Below the pieces are notes generated by a model. That model had not been told where the DNA came from. It saw only the letters and a program-made list of their open reading frames with translations, and did no database searches. Positions 1-6,023 of a stretch of DNA of 64,000 nt are shown here, piece after piece (positions within the stretch are counted from its first letter, which is position 1; the number at the start of each line of letters is the position of its first letter). The position numbers were made by a program, and so were the translations under genes. This DNA comes from Bacteroidota bacterium (GTDB lineage Bacteria > Bacteroidota > Bacteroidia > Chitinophagales > Chitinophagaceae), in the NCBI GenBank assembly GCA_023417815.1, contig JAEZEI010000052.1, positions 124,001 to 188,000 of the forward strand, written 5' to 3'.

Positions 1-1215
1 AGTCTCCCTTTTCACTTCCTTGATTCACTGAACCCGGAGATACTGAATAATATTTCCACGAATGTTGTTCTGAACGTGATCTTCTTTGCCATATTCGTAT
101 TCTTTGCATTTTCCTTTTTTGGATTTTACGAGATCACCCTTCCTTCAGGATTGTCAAGCAAGGCGGATAGCAAGGCCGGCGCAGGAAATATCGCCGGGAT
201 CTTTTTCATGGCGCTTACCCTGGCTATAGTTTCCTTCTCCTGTACCGGTCCCATATTGGGCTCGTTGCTGGCAGGGTCCTTATCAGGCGATGGTGGAGCA
301 ACCCAGCTCACGATGGGGATGGCTGGCTTCGGACTGGCTTTGGCATTGCCTTTCGCGCTTTTCGCGCTTTTTCCTAACTGGCTCAACTCTCTTCCTAAGT
401 CCGGAGGGTGGCTGTCAACTGTAAAGGTGGTGCTCGGCTTCCTGGAACTGGGGCTGGCATTTAAGTTCCTGTCGAATGCCGATATGGTAAAACACTGGGG
501 AATCCTTCCAAGGGAAGTTTTCATTGGTATCTGGGTGATAATAGGGGTAGGGCTTACGCTATATCTTTTCGGGAAGATCCGTTTCCCGCACGACAGCCCG
601 ATAAAAAAATTGTCGCCCACCAGGAAACTGATGGGAACAATGGCAGCGATCTTCACCATCTATCTTATTCCCGGCCTAACCAATACAAAGTATGCAAACC
701 TTACCCTTATAAGCGGTTTCCCTCCGCCCTTATATTATAGCGTTTACCAACAGGAGAATGACTGCATACTTGGACTGAACTGCGCTCACGATTATGAAGA
801 AGGCCTGGCCATGGCGCGGCAACAGAACAAAGCCATCCTGCTCGACTTCACCGGATATGCCTGCGTGAATTGTCGCAGGATGGAAGAGAATGTCTGGAGC
901 AAGCCGGATGTTTATGCCTTAATGAAGGAGAAATTCATCGTGATCTCCCTGTACGTAGATGATAAAAAGAAACTCCCGGTAAGTGAACGCTTTACCTATA
1001 CCACCCGTGAAGGTGTTCAAAAGGAGATCCGCACCGTCGGCGACAAATGGGCCACCTTCGAAACCGAGAATTTCCGTAACAACGCCCAGCCCCTCTACGC
1101 CATTCTCGACACCAATGAAAAATTAATGAACCATCCTGTAGGCTATATGCCCAGCGCTGTTGAATACCTTGCCTGGCTGCAGTGCGGGGTAGAGGCGTTT
1201 GAGCAGGGGAAGTAG
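1..1215 (+). CDS. DsbD-like thiol:disulfide interchange protein (C-terminal part; 5' end outside window)
   Basis: The reading frame is open from base 1, so the start lies upstream of the window. About the first 190 visible residues form several hydrophobic helices of the DsbD/CcdA electron-transfer type, including a stretch with FSCTGPILGSLL, where the cysteine fits the conserved membrane Cys. After a spacer, the last ~140 residues are a thioredoxin-like domain with the motif GYACVNCRRME, a CxxC redox pair. Known DsbD proteins carry electrons from cytosolic thioredoxin across the inner membrane to periplasmic partners, and this domain order (membrane part, then periplasmic thioredoxin) matches. 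The N-terminal DsbD-alpha-like domain would be upstream and cannot be checked. The gene ends just before the accessory patch at 1.2-3.8 kb. Confidence 0.85.
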   Translation, partial: SLPFHFLDSLNPEILNNISTNVVLNVIFFAIFVFFAFSFFGFYEITLPSGLSSKADSKAGAGNIAGIFFMALTLAIVSFSCTGPILGSLLAGSLSGDGGATQLTMGMAGFGLALALPFALFALFPNWLNSLPKSGGWLSTVKVVLGFLELGLAFKFLSNADMVKHWGILPREVFIGIWVIIGVGLTLYLFGKIRFPHDSPIKKLSPTRKLMGTMAAIFTIYLIPGLTNTKYANLTLISGFPPPLYYSVYQQENDCILGLNCAHDYEEGLAMARQQNKAILLDFTGYACVNCRRMEENVWSKPDVYALMKEKFIVISLYVDDKKKLPVSERFTYTTREGVQKEIRTVGDKWATFETENFRNNAQPLYAILDTNEKLMNHPVGYMPSAVEYLAWLQCGVEAFEQGK

Positions 1216-1246
1216 GGTGGGTGTATAACGCTACGGGGTCTGCACT

Positions 1247-1324
1247 TTAGCCTTGCTTATACAAATAGAACAAGATATTTGAGAGATCATCAACAGCTTT
1301 TTTGGAAAGCGAATAGTTAGCCAT
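1247..1324 (-). pseudogene. Truncated ParE-type toxin (25 codons left)
   Basis: On the minus strand an ATG overlaps the stop of the upstream antitoxin gene (ATGGCTAA), the usual parD-parE coupling. The first residues, MANYSLSKKAVDDLSNI, are the typical N-terminus of a ParE/RelE-superfamily toxin. The frame then turns into unrelated residues and stops after 25 codons, whereas ParE proteins are about 95-105 residues long. No continuation is seen before the DsbD-like gene. The toxin is therefore cut off by a deletion or rearrangement near position 1273. It is too short to be active. Confidence 0.7.
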
Positions 1325-1568
1325 TCTTCCTTTTTGCAGATTTTAATTTGGAAAGATGCTTCCTGGGATCAAAGTTTTTGGCGATTCCACTATCGAGTCC
1401 TTCCTGAAGTGCGTTCTTTAAAGTTAAAATCCTGCTTTCCTCTTCTTCAAGTAGTCGAAGACCGGCACAAATAACTTCACTTGCATTTTTAAACCTTCCA
1501 TCAGAAATTTTGCTGTCAACAAAATGTTCGAAGTGGTCACCAAGTGCAATTGAAGTATTCCGTCCCAT
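1317..1568 (-). CDS. parD: ParD-family antitoxin
   Basis: An 83-residue protein beginning MGRNTSIALGDHFEHFVDSKI, followed by GRFKNASEVICAGLRLLEEEE. This is the ribbon-helix-helix N-terminus and second helix pattern of ParD/CopG-type antitoxins. The charged C-terminal half would wrap around the ParE toxin. It overlaps a toxin remnant of only 25 codons, so it is now an orphan antitoxin. It could still bind its own operator or neutralise a related ParE elsewhere (inference). It lies directly behind an attC-like site (1649-1776), so it may be a third cassette of the array. Confidence 0.85.
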   Translation of the reverse strand: MGRNTSIALGDHFEHFVDSKISDGRFKNASEVICAGLRLLEEEESRILTLKNALQEGLDSGIAKNFDPRKHLSKLKSAKRKNG

Positions 1569-1648
1569 AACTGTGTTTTATCCAATGTTACCAAAAAATT
1601 GGTAATACCTGCAAGGGTTCTTAGGGGGCTAATATCAATATAATTTCA

Positions 1649-1776
1649 GCTAACGTCATTGGCGATGTGCCGGCATTAGTACTCCGTCAGTTTAAATTTA
1701 GAATAATAGTTCAATAGAGTTATTTTGTTTAGACACTTGTTCTTCAGCCGGTATATTGGTAAGCCCCTGTTAGCGG
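1649..1776 (-). repeat. attC-like site 2 (end of hydrolase cassette)
   Basis: Read on the minus strand, the site opens with CCGCTAAC (1769-1776) and closes with GTTAGC (1649-1654), an inverted pair. The interior matches the site at 2789-2930 over most of its length (for example ACTGACGGA, the TAAATTTA core, and the ATATTG blocks). The proposed crossover is between 1654 and 1653. The first bases of the hydrolase cassette, GTTGGCGG at 2789-2796, pair with CCGCTAAC by seven Watson-Crick pairs and one G-U. That is what a circularised cassette should do. Confidence 0.6.
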
Positions 1777-1786
1777 TTCGCCCTTT

Positions 1787-2752
1787 TCACTTTCTGTTCA
1801 AGAAACTGGCTATGTCCTCTGTCCACTCTGTTCGATACTTTATTAAGTAGTTTTCGTGACCTGCAAGTCGATAGGTGCTTAGAAGTTTTTCACCTGCCAA
1901 ATTGGTGAAAATGTCATTAATTTCTTGTCTGCTTACGTTTTTGTCCTGCTCCCCGTATAGTAATAACGTCGGGCAGATGATATTCTTTGCGTAATCAGTC
2001 GGATTATGTGCAAATGCCCAAAAACCATTTTCAACTCCACCCCAAAAAACCAAAAGAGCCGCCATAGGAAATGTAGGAACATTCATATTCTTAAATCGTG
2101 CTGCAACAGTTTGATACATGGTCCCGAAAGGACACTCAAGAATAATTCCCTTTGGCTTTAAGTTATAGTCTTTTATCGACTTCATAATGGCAACAGCCCC
2201 CATGGATGTGCCAAATAAATAAATGTCCTTTACGCCTTTATTTTGCAAATAATCATAGGCTGTCTTAACTTGTTCAGCTTCCTTAAATCCGATTGTTGTT
2301 GAATTTCCTTCAGAACCGCCACTGCCCATAAAGTCAAGCAAAAGAGTATTGTATTTTAAACTATCAAAAACCATTGCTTTGTCAAGCATAGATGATTTTT
2401 CTCCCCCATAGCCATGGCAAATGATCACTGTGCCTTTAACTGTGTCAGTTTTTGCTGAATTGTCCTTGTGCAAATACCAACATTCAATCTTTTTGTTGCT
2501 TTGAAGTTCTACAGTTTCGTAAGCTACAGCTGGTTTTATTTTGTTTTCCGGTCGTGGGTTGTTCACGCCAAAGAATAGAGTTTTCAATTTTCCACCAAAT
2601 GTCAGCTGCTCCGGTTTTTGTGTCTTTTCAAGATTGTCGTGTGCAAAATGAGTGAATTTGTAGGAGTGAAAAACTGCTACGACATTCATAAGGACAAAAG
2701 CAATCAGCAATGTCCAGATAAGTCGTTTAAGTATTTTTCGTCGTCTTGTCAA
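1787..2752 (-). CDS. Membrane-anchored alpha/beta hydrolase
   Basis: This encodes about 321 residues of the serine hydrolase (alpha/beta fold) superfamily. A basic N-terminus (TRRRKILKR) is followed by one hydrophobic helix, so the enzyme is probably anchored and faces the periplasm. The oxyanion region is ICHGYGG, the nucleophile elbow is GTSMG (Ser near residue 182), a likely acid is the Asp in YGEQDKN, and the His is in AGHENY near the C-terminus. The substrate is unknown. The open frame runs up to 2902, with ATGs at 2902 and 2824, but both lie inside the attC-like site that belongs to the preceding cassette. I chose the TTG at 2752 because it gives a clean signal anchor inside the cassette. 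The start is uncertain. Confidence 0.75.
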   Translation of the reverse strand: MTRRRKILKRLIWTLLIAFVLMNVVAVFHSYKFTHFAHDNLEKTQKPEQLTFGGKLKTLFFGVNNPRPENKIKPAVAYETVELQSNKKIECWYLHKDNSAKTDTVKGTVIICHGYGGEKSSMLDKAMVFDSLKYNTLLLDFMGSGGSEGNSTTIGFKEAEQVKTAYDYLQNKGVKDIYLFGTSMGAVAIMKSIKDYNLKPKGIILECPFGTMYQTVAARFKNMNVPTFPMAALLVFWGGVENGFWAFAHNPTDYAKNIICPTLLLYGEQDKNVSRQEINDIFTNLAGEKLLSTYRLAGHENYLIKYRTEWTEDIASFLNRK

Positions 2753-2788
2753 TTGAAGTTTTAAGTTGAGGGTTTCTTCATAGGGTGA

Positions 2789-2930
2789 CCGCCAACGGAA
2801 AACGGCTTTGCGATGTGGTGGCATTCCGTGTTCCGTCAGTCTAAATTTAGTATATAAGTTGAATAAAGTTACATTGCTCAGCACATGTTCGTCAGCCACC
2901 ATATTGCAAAACCGATGTTATAGGCAACTC
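2789..2930 (-). repeat. attC-like site 1 (end of unknown-protein cassette)
   Basis: Minus-strand site running from GAGTTGCCTATAAC (2917-2930) to GTTGGCGG (2789-2796), about 142 bp. It shares its internal sequence with the site at 1649-1776. Its outer arm is complementary to the 5' edge of its own cassette at 3814-3827 (GTTAGTGGCAACTC against GTTATAGGCAACTC, 12 of 14 bases). The proposed crossover is between 2796 and 2795. Confidence 0.6.
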
Positions 2931-2944
2931 TCCTGTCGGCCTTA

Positions 2945-3793
2945 CTACCAAAACTTCCATTTGTTCTTTTTGGTCAACTCCTTTATTGTTTGCTTCTTCT
3001 TAGAACGTGCGGTAGTTTCTTCTATGTCAAACTGTTTGTTTGCTGCTTCAATTACTGAAATGTCAAAGTCTGCCATGTATACATTTAGCGACTTGTTTGG
3101 ATTATAGTAAATGTCCACTTTGATGTTACAAATGGTTTCGATTAAATGAGCAGACTTTTTGTGTCGTACAGGTAAGTACCACTGAACACAAGGTTTTTCA
3201 TTCCAATCGTCATAGGTCATGATCAACACTTCAGCACTTTCAAAGTCTTTTGCTGTCGGCTTGTGCGGTTGATTTATTCTTGTTGTAGCAGTTAGATTGT
3301 AGCCATACTCGGTGTCTTTGATTGCTTCCAAAACAACTGCACCACCATAATTTCCATTTGCAAGCTTAAAAGCCAAACAGTCACCTTTTTCAAATACTGG
3401 CTGTCTTATTACCTTCTTTTTCCTTGATTTAGCTTTTGGTCGTTCAATTTGTAGTTGAGCCAAGAATTTGTCAAGCACGACTTTTCTTTTAGCAATGCTC
3501 TTTTCGTCAGCGTCTTGTCGTCTCCACACTTCAAGGTCTGCACCTGTTTCGACAATTGTCCTAACCTTATCAAAAATATTAGGGTCAAGTTCTCTGCATT
3601 CCCATTGTGCTTTCGCTAAGGCAAACCAAAAGTCATTGCTGTTGTCTGGCTCATTTATAATTTCCTGGTTTGAAGCAATAAGGCGTTCTGTAGTCTCTTT
3701 TACTGATAGTCCTTCGTCATACAGCTCAAAAAATTCGTCGTAAGCGTCAGCATAGGTGTCGTTAGATGATATTCCTGTTCCCCATGTTCCCAT
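2945..3793 (-). CDS. Uncharacterised protein, DUF4259-like N-terminus
   Basis: A soluble protein of about 282 residues starting MGTWGTGISSNDTYADAYDE. The pattern MGxWGxG...NDxxAD resembles DUF4259-type proteins, whose function is not known. The middle is acidic and helical. A stretch around residues 120-140 is very basic (KAKSRKKKVIR) and is followed by a beta-rich part, and the C-terminus is basic (SKKKQTIKELTKKNKWKFW). No catalytic motif is evident. The frame extends upstream to 3829, but the extra 12 residues overlap the cassette edge, so I start at 3793. It fills one cassette-like unit (3826 to 2796). Confidence 0.7.
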   Translation of the reverse strand: MGTWGTGISSNDTYADAYDEFFELYDEGLSVKETTERLIASNQEIINEPDNSNDFWFALAKAQWECRELDPNIFDKVRTIVETGADLEVWRRQDADEKSIAKRKVVLDKFLAQLQIERPKAKSRKKKVIRQPVFEKGDCLAFKLANGNYGGAVVLEAIKDTEYGYNLTATTRINQPHKPTAKDFESAEVLIMTYDDWNEKPCVQWYLPVRHKKSAHLIETICNIKVDIYYNPNKSLNVYMADFDISVIEAANKQFDIEETTARSKKKQTIKELTKKNKWKFW

Positions 3794-3813
3794 AAGTTGG
3801 TAATGTCGGTTTA

Positions 3814-3827
3814 GAGTTGCCACTAAC
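3814..3827 (-). other. 5' core site of first cassette
   Basis: Minus-strand GTTAGTGGCAACTC directly upstream of the unknown-protein gene. It is nearly the reverse complement of the outer arm of the attC-like site that ends the same unit (2917-2930), with two mismatches. Beyond it (3828-4016) I see no further attC-like sequence, no integrase gene and no other gene. Confidence 0.45.
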
Positions 3828-4016
3828 AATTAAATATAAGCATTCCCGCCAATTCCATTTAAATCGATAGGTGCAATGCGTTTATCTCATCAATCTTGAA
3901 AATGAATGACATTTATATAAATAAGGTAAATCCAAAAGTATTTCCGTTGCGCAACTTATTCCCGGGTATCCAATGATGATATCCAAAATACGCAAGTGAA
4001 ATAATTAAATGTTATT

Positions 4017-4790
4017 TCACTCCCTTTGCATTACTCCATCCAAAACCTGCTTTGTAATTGTTGACGTATATGAACTGAATTGCCATGGATGCGCAGCCTG
4101 CATTCCTCCTGCCTTATCCCTTTCGGGTTCGAACAAAATATTTACAGCTACAGGCTTTCGTTCCGCACAGGAAGAGATTGCAACTTTCCCCACATCATGG
4201 TTCTCTTTTACCTGGACCTCAACTGGCATTGCACCTTCAGCCGCCCCTGTAAGAACTTCTTTAGGGGTAATCTTTTTGTCTTCCATCTTCCCGATCTCCT
4301 CATTCAAAAACTTTTCTTCCATCCATAGTCCTTCCAGCTTTATCTTAATAGGGGTTGTAATCACCGGGGAACATTTCAGCAGCTTTTCTTCCAGTTTTGC
4401 CCGGGTGGACGGAATATAAGTTGGAGGATATTCTTCCCCGTCGGTTTCCATTTTTGCGAGAACCTTCAGGCCGTTTTGAGTTACCTGGTAGGCTTTTTCA
4501 AGTTGCATGAGACTCCTTTGAAGTTTTTTGATCTTGTATTTACAATCCTCGCGCTGCTTTATTAAGGTGGACAGCAGTTTATTCTGCTGGTCTTTAAGCG
4601 CTATATCTTCTAAATTGCCGGCTTCGGCCAGGTATTCATTTAATTGCTTCATTTTATGGTAGGCGCTGGAAGGCAGGGTGCCCCGGTGCCCTTCTGCACG
4701 AACCAGCTTGGGACGGCTGACGCCAAAGGCGCAGGCCATATCTTCCTGGCAGAATCCCACTTGCTGCCGGAGTTGTATAAATGCTTTCAT
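4017..4790 (-). CDS. XRE-type helix-turn-helix protein with coiled-coil body
   Basis: About 257 residues. The first ~55 resemble a Cro/C1-type helix-turn-helix: MKAFIQLRQQVGF, then QEDMACAFGVSRPKLVRAE. Residues ~60-180 are charged, heptad-like helices. The C-terminal ~80 residues look disordered. The protein is clearly related to the gene at 28913: both share MK..I..R, FGVSR or LGVDR, RAE, LP..A..K, EDC, and LQR.L. Unlike classical phage repressors it is not next to any phage or toxin gene. The function is unknown; regulation of DNA or a structural role are both possible. The upstream MIK extension was rejected because MKAF aligns with the paralogue start. Confidence 0.65.
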   Translation of the reverse strand: MKAFIQLRQQVGFCQEDMACAFGVSRPKLVRAEGHRGTLPSSAYHKMKQLNEYLAEAGNLEDIALKDQQNKLLSTLIKQREDCKYKIKKLQRSLMQLEKAYQVTQNGLKVLAKMETDGEEYPPTYIPSTRAKLEEKLLKCSPVITTPIKIKLEGLWMEEKFLNEEIGKMEDKKITPKEVLTGAAEGAMPVEVQVKENHDVGKVAISSCAERKPVAVNILFEPERDKAGGMQAAHPWQFSSYTSTITKQVLDGVMQRE

Positions 4791-5003
4791 TTTTATCAAT
4801 TTGAGTGAATAAATGGCCGGGCTTTTCTGCCTGGCCTGCTTATTATATACGTTTAAGTTACAATAAGTAACCCGGTGTGGGTAAAAAAAGGGGTGAACAG
4901 CGGGGCGGTGAACAATTTTAAAATTTTACTGAGGGATTGTTCAACGATATTAAAGTCGTTGGTTTTCAATGACATAAGGAAATTAAGGGGCATACTCCGA
5001 AGG

Positions 5004-5045
5004 TATCCCGCAGATTTTCGGAGATTTTTTGCGCTGATCATGCTG
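5004..5045. repeat. Repeat family A, partial copy
   Basis: A fragment with TCCCGCAGATTTTCGGAGAT and then GCGCTGATCA, the left part of the dispersed family whose complete copies run from GTTCCCGCAGAT to ATCTGCGGGAAC. The stretch 4791-5188 otherwise holds only a second repeat type and a terminator; I see no gene in it. Confidence 0.6.
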
Positions 5046-5099
5046 AATACAGTTGGGAGTACCTTTCGACCCTGCTCCGTACCGCAGCATCGCGGGACC

Positions 5100-5132
5100 A
5101 ACTTCCAACCTTCAACTTCCAACCTCCAACCC
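5100..5132. repeat. Repeat family C (CAACTTCCAACCTCC array)
   Basis: Short tandem-like units CAACTTCCAAC / CTTCAACTTCCAACCTCC. The same motif recurs at 10818-10861 and, inverted, at 27319-27350. It is non-coding and sits at the 3' side of genes in all three places. Confidence 0.6.
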
Positions 5133-5165
5133 AATAAAAAAGCCTCCCGTTTCCAGGAGGCCTTT
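5131..5165 (-). terminator. Rho-independent terminator of the sigma factor gene
   Basis: On the minus strand GCCTCC / GGAGGC (5142-5147 with 5156-5161) forms a hairpin followed by a run of T (TTTTTTATT). It stands 24 bases past the stop of the sigma factor gene. Confidence 0.75.
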
Positions 5166-5188
5166 AAAAATTGAAGGGGTTACAGATA

Positions 5189-5770
5189 TTATAAAGCGAT
5201 TTGTTTTTCTGTCATCATTTTGCGCAGGTTGATCAAACCATACCGCATACGGCCAAGGGCGGTGTTGATGCTGCAGTTGGTGAGCGCTGAAATTTCCTTG
5301 AAGCTTAGTTCTGCATAGTGGCGGAGGATGATCACCTCGCGCTGGTCTTCAGGAAGCATGTCGATCATTTTACGCACTTTGTCGTGGCTTTGCTCTGCCA
5401 TCATCTTCTGGTCAACACCGGCTTCAGAAAAGTTGAGTACTTCAAAGATGTCGCGGTCGTCACTGGTTTTGATGGATGGGCCGCGCTTTACCTTGCGGAA
5501 ATGATCTACGCACAGGTTGTGAGCAATGCGCATTGCCCATGGAAGGAATTTACCTTCATCAGTATAACGGCCACCTTTCAGGGTGTCGATGATACGGATA
5601 AAAACATCCTGGAAGATGTCTTCCGCCAGGTACTTGTCTTTAACTAAAAGGTAAATTGAAGTGTAAATCTTGTCCTTGTAACGCACCACAAGAGTGTTAA
5701 GGGCATTTGAATCACCGTCCATATACAAATGAACGAGTTGCTGGTCAGACAGGTTTGTAAGGCATTTCAT
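5189..5770 (-). CDS. ECF-type RNA polymerase sigma factor (sigma-70 family)
   Basis: 193 residues. Region 2 is seen at about residues 20-95 (LAEDIFQDVFIRIIDTL, then FLPWAMRIAHNLCVDHFRK). Region 4 is at about 130-185 (LPEDQREVIILRHYAELSFKEISALT, then GRMRYGLINLRK). The length and the two-domain layout fit extracytoplasmic-function sigma factors. No anti-sigma gene, FecR-like gene or TonB receptor lies beside it, so its control is not visible here. It is transcribed alone: a terminator follows it and the divergent uvrA lies upstream. Related stand-alone sigma factors are common in Chitinophagaceae (general knowledge). Confidence 0.88.
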   Translation of the reverse strand: MKCLTNLSDQQLVHLYMDGDSNALNTLVVRYKDKIYTSIYLLVKDKYLAEDIFQDVFIRIIDTLKGGRYTDEGKFLPWAMRIAHNLCVDHFRKVKRGPSIKTSDDRDIFEVLNFSEAGVDQKMMAEQSHDKVRKMIDMLPEDQREVIILRHYAELSFKEISALTNCSINTALGRMRYGLINLRKMMTEKQIAL

Positions 5771-6006
5771 AAACTTCTACAGTTTTAGGATTATAGGACT
5801 TTTAAATATGTTCCAATTAGAGGGAAAATGGCCGTAGAAGCCTAAGAGAAAGACGTTCACGGTTTTTCAGTCAATTGGATATTGGACTGTGAAAATAGAT
5901 ACAAAAATCATAATTCCAAATTTTTTTTATGGTTTTTTTAAAATATGTCTGCAAAGGATATATGTCGCCACGATTATTGCATGCTTCCATTGCCTTGTAT
6001 TTCAAT

Positions 6007-6014
6007 TAATTTTG
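6007..6014 (+). promoter_or_regulatory. -7 box of uvrA promoter
   Basis: TAATTTTG matches the Bacteroidota -7 consensus TAnnTTTG and ends 9 bases before the uvrA ATG, which would give a very short leader. A good -33 TTG at the usual distance is not evident. Confidence 0.45.
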
Positions 6015-6023
6015 TAACCCTTT

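Noticed and set aside
126..659. A 177-codon minus-strand frame opposite the DsbD-like gene
   Set aside because: It is antisense to a clear membrane domain and shows no protein-like features of its own.
1240..1275. A possible third attC-like pair (TGTATAAGC with GCGTTATACA) behind the parE remnant
   Set aside because: The arms are short, one base is bulged, the span is only about 45 bp, and it does not match the 5' edge of the parD unit. Chance is likely enough.
4800..5188. Search for CRISPR repeats in the CAACTTCCAACC array
   Set aside because: The units are about 10-15 bp without unique spacers and recur elsewhere as short blocks. This is a simple repeat, not a CRISPR array.
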